Shown: positions 48,534-59,487, counted from the stretch's first letter. The stretch: DNA of 64,000 nucleotides from Hyaloscypha bicolor E (GCF_002865645.1 NW_020194628.1:62001-126000), one strand, 5' to 3'. Program-made: numbers and translations. The notes: generated by a model not told the origin, from the letters alone.

Positions 48534-49091
48534 TTAAGACATCCGGTTGGCAGTGATCTCGAACGATCCGCCAAAATTTCTAGGCGGGTAAATCCGTAAC
48601 ATCTGGACACTGCGAGGGCCCACGCTAGTAGACGTTGCTTCTTGATCGCTGCCTTCGGTGTATGAGAGACCCGCAGTGACACCTCTCGTTAATTGATTTC
48701 GAACAGCCATCTCCAATATGCCGGGAGCAATCTGAGTGACGGTGAAGGAAACGGCGCCCAAAAGGCGATACACTGCGTTTGGTTGAACGGGAGTCGGAAT
48801 GTCATTAAAGTCTCTCTTAATAATGGCCGCGCTTTCAAGGCTGCTCTTCAAGTTAGGACTTAAACTATAACCTCTAAAATTCAAGACGCATTACCCTTTA
48901 GTGCGTACTTCTATATTAGCAGAATCGATGACAGCGACATCACGGACCGGTATAGCAACGGCGCATCTAGTTGTGTCAGTCTACATTCATTTCTGGCAGG
49001 TATCGTCTTACCCGGCGTCCGGAGAATTGGCTGCACATGGCAATGCGAGCACTGAGGAAGAAAGGAGAATGAGGGTGAGAAGGAGCTTCAT
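48534..49091 (-). pseudogene. Small secreted protein gene with a premature stop, 170 codons, two exons
   Basis: ATG at 49089-49091; exon 1 49091-49012, intron 49011-48967 (45 nt, GTAAGA..CTAG), exon 2 48966-48534. Exon 1 gives a textbook signal peptide (MKLLLTLILLSSSVLALP) followed by CAANSPDAG. Exon 2 reads on in phase through IPVRDVAVIDSANIEVRTKG, then TAA at 48891-48893, then CVLNFRGYSLSPNLKSSLES and about 100 further in-frame residues to the natural stop. A CAA-to-TAA change would explain it. No domain is recognised. It sits between RIPped tracts. If the stop is a read error, the gene is intact. Confidence 0.65.
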
Positions 49092-49451
49092 ATTGACAGT
49101 TGGAGTCTACACTGCTTTAGATTCGGTCTATTATATAGAAATGTCTCGATGAATGTTATTTATGTTAGCACTGGCTTGCAATAATCTAGCGGTTATATAA
49201 CTTGCAAAAGAGCAAGATTAGCACGAGACGTAAAAAGTTATTTATATTAAGTTTATTTTCTTTTCGAGCAATTAATTTTAGGTTCAGGCAAAAATAATTT
49301 AATAGTAAGTATAGTTCTGTAATTCTAGTAACCTACTCATTTAAATATAGCGAGCCAGACAGGGAGTGAAGCCCAATGAAAGCTCTTGCCGTTGACTTTC
49401 TAGTCTGTACCAGCCCCGGACTCCCCTGTCTCGCTACATTTAGATGAGTGC
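49092..49451. other. Intergenic, part AT-rich
   Basis: Upstream region of the secreted-protein gene merging into an AT-rich stretch (about 49180-49340). The last 100 bp leads into an inverted-repeat element. No gene was seen. Confidence 0.5.
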
Positions 49452-49608
49452 GGAGATCACGGCATAAAGTGACGGGATTACGGGGTATTTGGGCTTCAAC
49501 GGCACTTCAGTGTCCGTTTCTTGCGCACTCGGCTACCAAATTGCCCTATATTTCTACTTGTAGGCCATTGCCCAAAAACACTCTAGAAGACGGGAGCAAG
49601 GGGTACTA

Positions 49609-50010
49609 AAGTCTGTCCGATCCAAAAGCGACAAAACGGTCGCTCTTTTACGCCCATAATAACTTTTTAACTACAACCCCAATTAATTTATACTAAGTGA
49701 TGCGATTATAGAATAGAAGCAGGCAAAAAATACCTATTAATCAGATTTTTAATACGATTTGTGATTCATTATTAATTGAGGCTTAAAGTACACGGACCCT
49801 TTTTAATTTTTTGATTTTTCCTATACAAACGCGAATATATTTGCTTGTTAAGGCCACGTGTATTATAACTTCCTTAATAATAAAGATATTATAATTTTGA
49901 GAATATAAAATTAACTCCTAGAGTATATAGTATAGTTTTAATTAATATGATTCATATTAATTAGTATTATAGTTGGTTTTTTTTTGGTCGCTTTTGGATC
50001 GGACCGACTA
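49609..50010. mobile_element. MITE family A, best-preserved copy, 402 bp
   Basis: Terminal inverted repeats AAGTCTGTCCGATCCAAAAG on the left and, on the other strand, TAGTCGGTCCGATCCAAAAG on the right, with TA on both sides (49607-49608, 50011-50012). There is no coding capacity. Two other copies in this window (about 1072-1330 and 4514-4740) are truncated, and the first is heavily C-to-T converted. Confidence 0.8.
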
Positions 50011-50208
50011 TATATCTTTTTGGGGCTTCTCCCTTGTACTTAAAAGGGATACCTCGCTAAAGAGCCCTATCGTAACTACCCGTTTAGCGTCCAAGGGCTA
50101 TCGTCGCTCTACCAGCAACGGCATTTGCCCGTGGAGATATTCTCATACATTGTGAATGTCTTACAGCGCCTCTTGGGATCTGCTTAGGCCTTCTAGCCTA
50201 AAGTTATA

Positions 50209-50458
50209 CTATCCTCCCCCCGGGCTAAAGGTGATTTGAGACCTTTTCCAGGGTATCTGACAAGGGATTTATCGAATAGAAAACGCTGGAATTCAGAGGC
50301 TCTACTGCCCAAAGTCTTCTTGAACCTTCTATAGCGACCCTAGATTTGATACACAGACCATATTTTGCTCTGTACAGCGCCACAGACAAGGAATTCTACC
50401 AATACCTACACACCGTTCTTACTCGGGTCACCAAATAACCTTTAGCCCCGGGGGAGAG
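50209..50458. mobile_element. MITE family B, 250 bp
   Basis: The left terminus CTATCCTCCCCCCGGGCTAA and the right terminus read on the other strand, CTCTCCCCCGGGGCTAAAGG, are imperfect inverted repeats running on through AAAGGT.ATTTG. TA flanks both (50207-50208 and 50459-50460). No frame is present. It is one copy only in this window. Confidence 0.7.
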
Positions 50459-50851
50459 TAGGGTCTCACAACGGGGTTCAACCCCTAAATTGTGCCCTAG
50501 GGATGCCAAGAGCCCAAATGCCCCGTAATCCCGTCACTTTATGCCGCGATCTCCGTATATAAACTAGACGCTTGTCCCGTTAGTTAGGAGCTTCGTGCTC
50601 AACTTAATACAGTATTTTACACCTACTAGTAATGCGTTCATAATCTACTCAGCTGTGCCAACTGTCCATTGTCCTGGTCAGGAGTCCCTACCACACCCCA
50701 CGTGATTATACCTTGTGGCCCGTCTCTGTCAGTTGTGACAAGACCGGCCAGCGGTACAAATTTAAGGTAGTCGCGTAAACACCCTGTTATTGTTAGACTC
50801 ATCAAGCTCGAACAACTTTTCGAAGTCGTCTTTATCTTTAACGTCGCGAAA

Positions 50852-51336
50852 ATGAAGCTTCTGGCAGCAATAGCTATTCTGATTAGGTTCGACCTCCAAA
50901 TTTGCGATGAGGTTTCAAGATTTAACCAAACTTAGTTGCTCTACCCTCGTTCTGGGCAACACCCACAACTTCTGCGCTTGCCAAGGCCGGACCGGTGGCG
51001 CTCTAGAATACCAGGCTACCACTACATGCTGTATCAGGCACGGTAACGGTGCAGCAATGGGTAAGTTAAGACAGAAAGTAGAGAAGGTCGTTCGTATTAA
51101 CGGTATTAGAAAGACAAACGGCGGGAGGGCCCGCCGGTGTTCCATTCACCGGAGAATATGTAAGCCGCTGTAGATTACGAAAGTAGAAGACTTCCTAACT
51201 GGTGGGATAGTGCGGCAGCAGACCCGCTAGTGACGGCGTATTGCCGAACTTGATTGATGGCGTTTGGTTCTACAAGTGTTGCACGAGCAAAGACGTACTT
51301 GGGCCAAAGGCGGATAGTGCCTGTTCTAAGAATTAA
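50852..51336 (+). CDS. Small secreted cysteine-rich protein, 111 aa, four exons
   Basis: Exons 50852-50886, 50936-51060, 51110-51159, 51211-51336; introns 49, 49 and 51 nt with GTTCGA, GTAAGT and GTAAGC donors and AG acceptors; total 336 nt. The start is ATG in AAAATGAAG. Residues 1-19 (MKLLAAIAILISCSTLVLG) form a signal peptide. The mature part is about 92 aa with eight cysteines in the order C-C-CC-C-CC-C (FCACQ, TTCC, EYCG, YKCC, SACSKN). Even cysteine number, small size, secretion and location next to transposons are the features of candidate effector or antimicrobial proteins; that role is inferred. No known family is recognised. The coding frame closes across three introns, which argues against chance. 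Confidence 0.75.
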
Positions 51337-53207
51337 GGTGTCTACAAAGATCGCGTTTGTAAGTCTGGGTAATATAGTGCATTTTAATGAATTATGCCCT
51401 GTGGGTCCTTGGCACAACGGACATAGACTGGAATGTAACTATATTGAATTGAATTGAAGTGCTATTCCTAAGTGAAAACTAATATTCTAACCTCAGATCT
51501 TTATTATGATTTTCCATTTAGGAACAAGGGCCAGTCGTCCGGGTCCTGGCATGCATGCGGGGCTCTAGCGTATTGGCTTCAGAGACCAAATGCTAAGGAG
51601 AGAGCAAACTACAACATCTTTGGGCAGCCCTGCATTCGAGGTGGGCTGCTTCGGCGATAAGAAGGGGAGATATTCAAAGGGATGCTGGATTTAGCCTCAT
51701 TCCTTATCTCCTCAGGAAGCAATGAGGCTGAGATCAAGTTTCACCACCCGCATGGCTGGCCTGAAGCTGAGCCTCTGCCATCCCAATTGCTGCAGCCGGG
51801 GGCATTCAGGAAGCTATGTATGCAGTCTCAGCAGCGACTGAATGCAGTATTCCGAGCCATGTAATCACTAGAGACAATTCCGGCAGTATAGAACTGTGCG
51901 TTGCGGTGCTGCCCGCAGTGCAGGAGTTTCCACAATTGAGGTGCTCAGCGGGTACGTATAAACTGAGCAGATCACACTCCCCTTTTCTTCTTCCGTGCTT
52001 CCAAGTATTCTTAACACCTTTTTGAGTTCGCCAGCTCTAGCCCGTTATATTGAGTCTCAAGTCAAGATAGAAGAAAACACAGTGACTTCACTCTCACTCT
52101 CCGTATCTAGAAACTTTGCTAAGGACTTTTTCCAACCCCCTTTTATATTAAATTAGACAAGTACCTTAAGGTAAGGCATTCCTCGCTAGGAGTTCGTTGT
52201 AATAGTGAACCACGCGACTAGGTCTGCTAATTTCTAAAGCTCCTTCTCTTTAGCACACTTAATAACTTAATCTTTGCCGAGATGCGCGGATTTTTGAGGT
52301 TCTGAGCCCTAAAATTGCGTGAGGTTTCGGGGTTCAGAGCCCCAAAAAATCATTGCAATACTTTACTTATTAGAGAAAGGTCTGTTAAGAGAAAGGGCTT
52401 ATTAATAAGAGATTGTCGTACCCACATAGATAAGATTTCATTACTGAGAATTAAAAAGGAAGCTAGTTAGTAGACAATGCTATTATTTAGGGATAAACTA
52501 TTATTACTATTCTTTGCTTTTAAACTTAAAACGATAAGAAATAAGACATTATTGCCAAGCCTCATAATAATTTCAGAGGCTTCTCTCGAATACTAGGGAG
52601 GCCCTCTTTGTACTAATTCTTAAAGTGGAGACAAAAAAAATCGAACGCCTCAGCCCCTTTACTGCGCCCTCGCTTCTGGGCCCACGTCCCCGTCCCCGGT
52701 CGCGCCTAATCTCGATCAAGCTAAATTTTGGACCGGTATGCTCGAAGCGTTGAGATCCCTTATTAAATTACCCGAGCCACTCACAGCCCTCAGGCGAGTC
52801 GTGTCAGGGGCCCGAAGGCGTTAGCTCTGGACCCTTCATGCATACTAGGACGGGAGGTCAGCTTTGAAGTTTGCACACGAATCTTCTTCCTCCACGCCGA
52901 AACCAAATTCACATGTGAATGTGAAGCAGCGCAGCGATCAGCAGCGCCAGCTACAAACACTTCGTTTTCCCATGCCATGCCGGCAACTCTGCACACAGCA
53001 TGTGCCAGAGCTCCTGAAGGCCAGATGTGAATGTCAGTTTCAAGCCCTGTCTGGTGGGGACGGTAGCGAGGTGAGGCTTCTGGGCGTGGTCCGTGTCCAA
53101 AAAAAGGGTTGAGAAAATAAAATAAATGGAGCGCCCCCGAATGGATATCTGTGGCCGTGATAAAGCCTCAGTGTCCTTCTCCCTTCTTCTCTCTCGATCA
53201 TAACACC
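51337..53207. other. Intergenic, upstream region of the desaturase
   Basis: Several short frames (51472-51660, 51682-51864, 52790-53112) have no domain. A pair of similar stretches near 52295-52350 (GGTTCTGAGCCCT and GGGGTTCAGAGCCCC) form a weak inverted repeat. Moderately AT-rich around 52380-52620. Desaturase regulation presumably lies in 52700-53207, but no site is claimed. Confidence 0.45.
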
Positions 53208-54634
53208 ATGGCTCCAGCAACAATGGCCCCAAAAGAACCCAAACACCTCGATCTCCACGGCAATGAGTTCGAACTGCCGACCTTCACCATGAAGGAAATC
53301 CACGATGCAATTCCTCCCCATTGCTTCAAGCCGTCCGTCCTGCGGTCAATGGCATACGTTGTCCGCGACTACTGCTACCTGTCGACCCTCATCTACCTCG
53401 CCGTGACGTATATCCCTCTCCTCCCCAATGTCTACCTTCGATTCGCGGCCTGGGTTGCATACACCACCGTCCAGGGTTTCGTCTTCACCGGCATCTGGAT
53501 CCTGGCACACGAGTGCGGACACGGTGGATTCTCCAAGCACAAGAAGCTCAATTACACCATGGGCTTGATCATGCACTCGTTCCTCCTGGTCCCATTCCAT
53601 TCCTGGCGCATCTCCCACTCCCAGCACCACAAGGCGACTGGCAACATCGACAAGGACACTGCGTTCGTGCCGCACACCAGGGAGTCTTGGGTCAAGACAA
53701 ACTGCGGCCAAAATGCCAAGACAAACATGATCGAGTTCGCCGAATTGGCAGAGGACTCCCCAATCGTGGCTCTCTGGCACGATATCGTCCACCAATTGTT
53801 TGGATGGCCCGGATACCTCCTCTGCAACCTGACCGGACAGAAATACCAAGGTCAAAAGGGACTGAAGATCATGCACTTCTATTTCGGAGAAGACAGTGTG
53901 TTCTTCAAGAAGAGCGAGCTCCCATTGATCATGCTGTCTGATCTGGGCGTTGCAATCATGATCGCCGGTCTCGTTGTCGCCGGCCAGATCTTCGGAAGCT
54001 GGAATGTGATTGTCCTCTGGGGCGTGCCGTGGCTGTGGGTGAACAACTGGATTGGTAAGTCAATATCAAAAACGCCTTGCTCAATACTAACGAAACAGTC
54101 GCCATCACCTTCCTCCAGCACACCGACGCATCGATGCCACACTACGACAACAAGACGTGGACATTCGCTCGTGGCGCAACTGCTACCATCGATCGCGATC
54201 TCGGCTTCATCGACACGCATCTCTTCCACGACATCATCGGCACACACGTATGCCACCACTTGGTGTCTACGATCCCCTTCTACCACGCCGGCGAAGCCTC
54301 GATACATATCAAGAGAGTAATGGGACAGCACTACAAGGCAGACACAAAGACGGGGTTCTGGACCGCGTTCTGGAGAAACCAGCGTGCGTGCAAGTTCGTT
54401 GAAGAGACTGCCGGTGCGGAAGGGAGCGGTGTGTACATGTATCGCAACTTGTTCAACAGAGCTGGGGAGACGCAGCCGCAGAAGTTGGCAGTCGAGGGGA
54501 GGAAAGAGGAGGTCAAGGAGGGCAAGAGCTCGATGGCTGCGGCTATGGCTTCTAGCCGCAACCTTGATGCGAGGAGAAGACTTTCGCAGTCTGCGCAACT
54601 TCGCGCGAATCTGCCATTATTGGCGGATGGTTGA
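53208..54634 (+). CDS. Delta-12-type fatty acid desaturase, 460 aa, two exons
   Basis: Exons 53208-54054 and 54099-54634 (intron 44 nt, GTAAGT..ACAG); total 1383 nt. ATG is in the context CACCATGG. The three histidine boxes are present: HECGH (101-105), HSQHH (137-141) and HVCHH (332-336), with hydrophobic pairs between them. This is the membrane-bound oleoyl desaturase family of the endoplasmic reticulum, which converts oleate to linoleate in acyl lipids using cytochrome b5. The length and order of boxes match fungal FAD2 proteins. An omega-3 desaturase is the closest alternative and is not excluded. The C-terminal tail is basic and low-complexity. Confidence 0.92.
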
Positions 54635-55935
54635 TCAGGCCATGTTAGGCAGAGGTTGCGTTGTACCATCGTTAAATTGTGTGGCTGGATAGATTGCCTC
54701 TTTGTTAGACTTGGCAATAGATCTTAGATAGATGGATGGCGTTGGAGGATAGATTCGAGAAAGGTTTTGTTGTAGTTTGAGGTGTTCTATACCACAATAT
54801 CATGATGTTTGGAATTGCAGGTCTTACTTTTCATGCAGGCGGGGTTTCGGTTGCTCGGAATTGGGCTGAGGTGATCCTGCGGGTCTCACTTCTGGATTCG
54901 TGATCCGTTTGATTATGCGCCGGGAGTTGTAGTTCTTAAAAATTCGTGAGGAGGAAATGTGGCATTATTGAAGGAGTTCCAGATTATTTCCGTCCGCTTC
55001 GCAGGGTTGAATCAATCAGACCCTCGAGTGAGGAGGGCCCCCTATGACAACGCCTTCAACAATCCTCTCCGGATTTTGGGGTTGAACTTCTCGGCGCAAC
55101 TTTGAGCATCAAAATGTAATTGTTCCCACTTTCCCTGCAATCTTGTGAAGAAAGGCAGCGAAACAAATTTATCTTAGGAAGAACAGACAGATTTACCTCT
55201 CGGCCCGCACCCTTCGATTTTCAATTCTTCCTCATGGAAGGAAAGTCCTCACTTCACCGACTTCAGGGCAGTGCACAGCTCCTCGCCGGAAAGTGTTCTG
55301 CAGGCTCGTCATTCATTTGTTTGTGTGCTTCTCTTGGGTTCCGACACTTCCATGCCCCTGTCTCGAGTGAAATTCAGGGGCTGATGGCTTGCTTCGGCAG
55401 AGATGCACCTTGACGATTGATATCCTGTTGTTTAACCTAAACATAACAACTTTTCGCCCCGTGGCAGGTAGCCCATCGCCGCTTTGATTACGTACCCTCG
55501 CTTCACTACGTACTCACACACCTTCACCCACTATTCGTGTGCACTCTCTACTGCCTCACCTCTGCTCACTTGGCCATTCCTTTATACACTTTTTAAAACA
55601 ACGCTTACTTCAATAATATTATTAAAAAATCAACCTGCGAAGAACAAGACGCGACAACGGGGCATTTATCCTAATCTCTTGATCACATGTCTGTGAACCG
55701 GTGTGGAGATTAGGTTTTTGGCTGAGAGGGATGATGAGAGGACGAATAAGAGGGGCGCGTGGGTTCGATATCAGTTTTCTGAGGGATAGGACTTTGGGGG
55801 GAGAGGGGACGGGGAGGAGGTTGGAGGAGTGGATTGAGTGGTAGAGGGTTGTGGGCTCCGTCTGAAGGAAGTTACATGTTCCGAAAGAAGAAAATTGAAT
55901 TCGACTCTGTTTTAGGCAAAAGCAAATTGTAAGTT
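54635..55935. other. Intergenic, nothing recognised
   Basis: 3' flank of the desaturase, then mixed sequence with short frames (55120-55413, 55484-55696) without domains. It ends where the HET remnant begins. Confidence 0.5.
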
Positions 55936-56831
55936 TCATACTAAGCTTACGTCCCTCCAACACTCTTTGTCGTCCAATATATTTTTCCCTACCTCATCTT
56001 GCAAGAACATCCATCCTACCCTCTTCATCCTTCCATCCTCTGCTGGTGCGATCACTAGACCGTAAAAAGGTGAGAACGAACCGTATTCCCCACTCCTCTC
56101 AATCGTCTCATTGGCTTTTACATCATCGCCCTTCTTACTGCAAAGTATCATGACATGACTTGCATTTTCCATTCACGCCAGGCTCCTGACTCACGGAATG
56201 TGTCATGACCAGGCGTCGCCACGTTCCCCTGTTCACTATCGGAGTACCGTGTCCGGAACCTAGGAAGTTGAGTCGTGCCGATTTCCTTGAGAATAATCTC
56301 GTGGTCCGTGAGTTCCGTTTCGCTGGGCTTAAGCTCAATCAGAGGACCATGGATAGCTATCCAAGCATTCTTCACTGATCCAAAGTGGTTTTCCTAGCTT
56401 TGCAGCTCAACATGCCAATCTCCAACCTTGGAAAAATCCTTCCACTCTCCCCTTCGACCGGCGGCGGCAGTTCCATCGTAGCTCGCCCAGCTCTAGCTTG
56501 GTCTTGTATACTCAGTGGCTGAGGCAGGTGCTCTGTGTCCTATTCCTTGCCATGCTAGCCCTTCCATCAGCGTATCGCTCCACAGTCCAGCTATGTGTTA
56601 AGCCTCGACGCGTGACTTCGACAACTTGGCAATTCCACTCAATGCTGGGAGTTTGTCAGTTGCTACAGTCAGCTTGCGTTTCCCATACGGCCAGAGCAAG
56701 CTTCGCCAGATGGTATGTTCGAGGCGAGCCTGCTTGCTAGAATCTTTTCTGGATTCTGGCTCCTTGTCTTTCTCTAGGTCACTGAGGTCGCAGCAATACC
56801 GATCTTCAAATCGGCAACCGTCTTCACCCAC
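55936..56831 (-). pseudogene. C-terminal remnant of a HET-domain protein
   Basis: One minus frame (56831 to about 56148) reads IWRSLLWPYGKRKLTVATDK, LPALSGIAKLSKSRVEA, stop, HIAGLWSDTLMEGLAWQG, RPS, stop, SWASYDGTAAA, stop, then ENHFGSVKNAWIAIHGPLIE. The order YSKRxLTxxxDKLPALSGIA, then YxAGLW, then WSWAS is the standard C-terminal half of fungal HET proteins. The stops are TAA and TAG where Gln or Trp is expected. A frameshift near 56150 leads into the final GLVIAPAEDGRMKRVGW block. The HET domain itself is missing. The intact-looking HET gene lies 0.5 kb away on the same strand. Confidence 0.7.
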
Positions 56832-57352
56832 AATGCCGTGGGTCTTGCGGGAGGGGTTACCATAACCCTAGATCTAGTTGGACCCTTGGGAATGGTATTG
56901 AATATACTTCAGGAAATATGTAGCTCTAGTTATAATTTTCTGAGCAGCACGTGCATTTGAGAGGTTGGAGAATCTCGTGGGCCATCAGGACGAAGAGCAA
57001 AATTTACGTAGTTTTTTGAAATTGACGAATCTGAGACCAAAATATCTTCTTTATTACGTGAATCGCGGCATGTTCTTAATCCCCATTGACCACCGCAAAA
57101 TGTTCTACTTCGAGCAAGAGCGAGAATCAAATAGTTATGTTAGCTAGTGCGAATGCAAAGAAATGGAAGTATGAGCGACAGACTTATTAGGACCTTTTAC
57201 CCTCGCGCTACATTAAGTGTTCTTATGTTACCTCACAGGGAGCAAAGTATCGAATCGTGATGATCAAATGTAAGAAGATTTCGAGCAGGGACATATTTCC
57301 TCATCACATATACCTTATCTGTCACAACTTTAGGAAATGTGATCCTAATTAT
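56832..57352. other. Intergenic between two HET-related loci
   Basis: No domain-bearing frame. The 5' half of the HET remnant is not found here. Confidence 0.5.
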
Positions 57353-59362
57353 TTAAATCAAGTCTAAAACAAAAGGCCCCCTTGGGCGATCTCTATGCCA
57401 ACTGTCACGCCCATCTTCTCTAAGACTTTCGAACACTTTCAAATCCTCTGTTTCGACTCGGTACGCTCCACCAATGACTCGGAAACGCTGTCCCCAGCTG
57501 TTCGCACCTTTATTATCCCTTTCGCTTCGCAAAGCAACCGGAATACTGCATCCTCTCAAGTACTGAATCATATCCCCGACCTGTACATCCGGATGTACCA
57601 AAACCAGGTATGGAAACCGAGAAGGGGGATCCTGTGGCAGAGCAGCGGATTCCAGAAGCGCAAGTCGCATCCCACTTCCTAAAACTTCCTCGAGTACATC
57701 AATAAAGGCGTCCATTTGCTCGGCCGTATGACAATTTTCAGCCCGTTGGCCAATGTTGCTGGTATCTGTCCTGATGGATTTATCAACAAATGACTTCCCC
57801 ATCCAGTCCTCACCAGAGGCTTTGTTTATACCAGGAGTTCTGAGTTGAGACCATTCGCGAAGTGTGAATTCGCCGATCTTGAACCAAGCGTTGCTATCAA
57901 TCCACTCTATGAGAGCAAGATTACGCACTGCACCCCTTTCCTCGGGAGTCCAGAGCGCTGAGAAACAGCTTCTCACTATGGCGCTGTCGAACTTGTCGGA
58001 GACGAGTGACATAGTAAGTGTTTGCCATATTTGATCATGAAAGCTCATTTGCTCTGGAGCGGCACTGTCCAACCGGGGGTCTTTCTGGTGTAGTGTGGAT
58101 GTAGATGATATCCAGTGAGAACGAGATAGATTTGGAGATAGACTTTCATGCTTTTCTCCGTGCGGACGCATGGCTGAGCTCATTCCGCTTACAGTGCCTA
58201 ATCTAAATCCCCACACTTTGAGAATATCAGTATTTGGCCATGGAAGAATTGGATTGTAGTCGGAAATGGTGTGCCATTCCGAGAATCTGCTTTCTAGAGC
58301 CGTCATATTCCCAGACCAAAAGGTGGTCCAGCTAGGCACCCATGAGGGCGTTTTCGGGCTGTCCTTCGGCACAATTCCAGTCCCTCGAAGACATATCATA
58401 TCGAGTGAGCCGGTCAAGGTGATCATGGTTCGAGTCATATCTAAGAGCATTTGCTTGACGGGTTATCGATAGTTCGGTATGGGCACAAACTGAGTACCGT
58501 CGTGACATAATCCTAACAGAGCATAAATCTTGTCTCTTGGATCAGTTGCCAAAGTCTTGTGACTCCACCGCATGGCATCAAGCAGTCCTATGGGCTGTCG
58601 CCTGACGTAGTAATGGTCCCTGAACTCCAACAAGTGTGCGGCTTTAGAAGAAGTCTTGATTCTGCTACCAGAACCTTTCGCAATTTCTGCTTCTCTGAGT
58701 TTCATCAAGGTTGCATTGACAAAGTTCCAAGGAATCTCGATATTTCCCCAGAGAACTGTCACATATGATGCTACCGTGATTTCCTGGATTATCCAAACTC
58801 TTTCCCAGTATGGTTGGCTGAAAAACTCGTTGAGGAGTACCCATCCATTCTCGGTCCAAAACTTTTCCTTATCGACTTCGTCGACAATATTACCAAAGCT
58901 GCTCAGCTCAGTTTCTTCCGAAGAGGATCCTGTTCCCAGCGTTTGGACCTCGATTTGATTCTTGAGCAAGTATTCCAGGCCTTCTACATGCAACGGCGGA
59001 ACCTCTTGGCCCCCTACCCAGCAGAGAACCTCTTTTGCTTTGGAATAGATCTGACGCATGTTACGCACCTGATTACTTCGTTCTTCTTTATCTCCTTGGT
59101 TGATACACAAAGCATCAACCCACAGTCGAAGTATTCCTCCTTTTGCTGATCTGTTCTCCCGAGCACCCCGAAGCGCCGACTCGAGATTTTTCGTGATTTT
59201 GACTTCGCAGCCATCTATACGGATAGTGCTCGTGATACGCGGGTCTCCCCAACAATAAGAGAGGGCTGTGTAAACTCCGGGATCAATCAGAGAGATATAT
59301 TCTATGAAACAAGTCAAGAGGTCGTCCTTTGAAGTGCTTCCGTCCAAATACAGAAGTCGCAT
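57353..59362 (-). pseudogene. HET-domain (heterokaryon incompatibility) gene with one premature stop, 670 codons
   Basis: The HET domain is in the N-terminal half: YTALSYCWGDP, LRLWVDALCINQGDKEERSN, QIYSKAKEVLCWVGG, and YWERVWIIQEITVA, all canonical. The frame continues past TAA at 58463-58465 without a shift: FVPIPNYR, stop, PVKQMLLDMTRTMITLTGSL. CAA-to-TAA restores the usual NYRQPV reading, so a single nonsense mutation splits the gene. The first in-frame ATG is at 59360-59362, but a typical N-terminus (YPYRKLDSDAWE) continues upstream without an ATG, so the true start is missing or in another exon. HET proteins trigger cell death after fusion of incompatible strains. A product truncated at about residue 300 would still contain the HET domain. 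Confidence 0.8.
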
Positions 59363-59460
59363 TTCCCAGGCATCGGAGTCCAACTTCCTGTAAGGGTACT
59401 GACCAGTGGTCGTCTGTCTTGGAGTAATGGCGGTACTAGGGTGGTCAATAGAGTGTTGAA

Positions 59461-59483
59461 ATTAGGGGCCTGAGGCCCCTAAT
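59461..59483. repeat. Perfect 10-bp palindrome
   Basis: ATTAGGGGCC, TGA, GGCCCCTAAT. It lies just upstream of the HET gene and about 50 bp from the minisatellite. Confidence 0.85.
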
Positions 59484-59487
59484 AGGC

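Larger units (their letters stand above)
49452..50560. mobile_element. Inverted-repeat-bounded element containing two nested MITEs
   Basis: CGGAGATCACGGCATAAAG.. (about 49452-49495) recurs in opposite orientation at about 50514-50560 with only a few differences over about 45 bp, so these are terminal inverted repeats of a ~1.1-kb unit. No target duplication was identified. The interior holds two TA-flanked MITEs (49609-50010, 50209-50458). Between them, one frame reads RHLPVEIFSYIVNVLQ, which resembles the start of an F-box; this is too short to call. Confidence 0.65.

Noticed and set aside
50462..50500. tRNA-like T-arm (GGGGTTCAACCCC)
   Set aside because: The loop is too short, and no A-box, acceptor stem or anticodon arm fits around it.
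50852..51336. Hydrophobin
   Set aside because: It has eight cysteines and two CC pairs, but the order is C-C-CC-C-CC-C, not C-CC-C-C-CC-C, and the spacing does not fit class I or II.
53151..53207. Upstream start for the desaturase
   Set aside because: The frame is open, but the first ATG is at 53208 in a CACCATGG context and gives the family's usual N-terminus.
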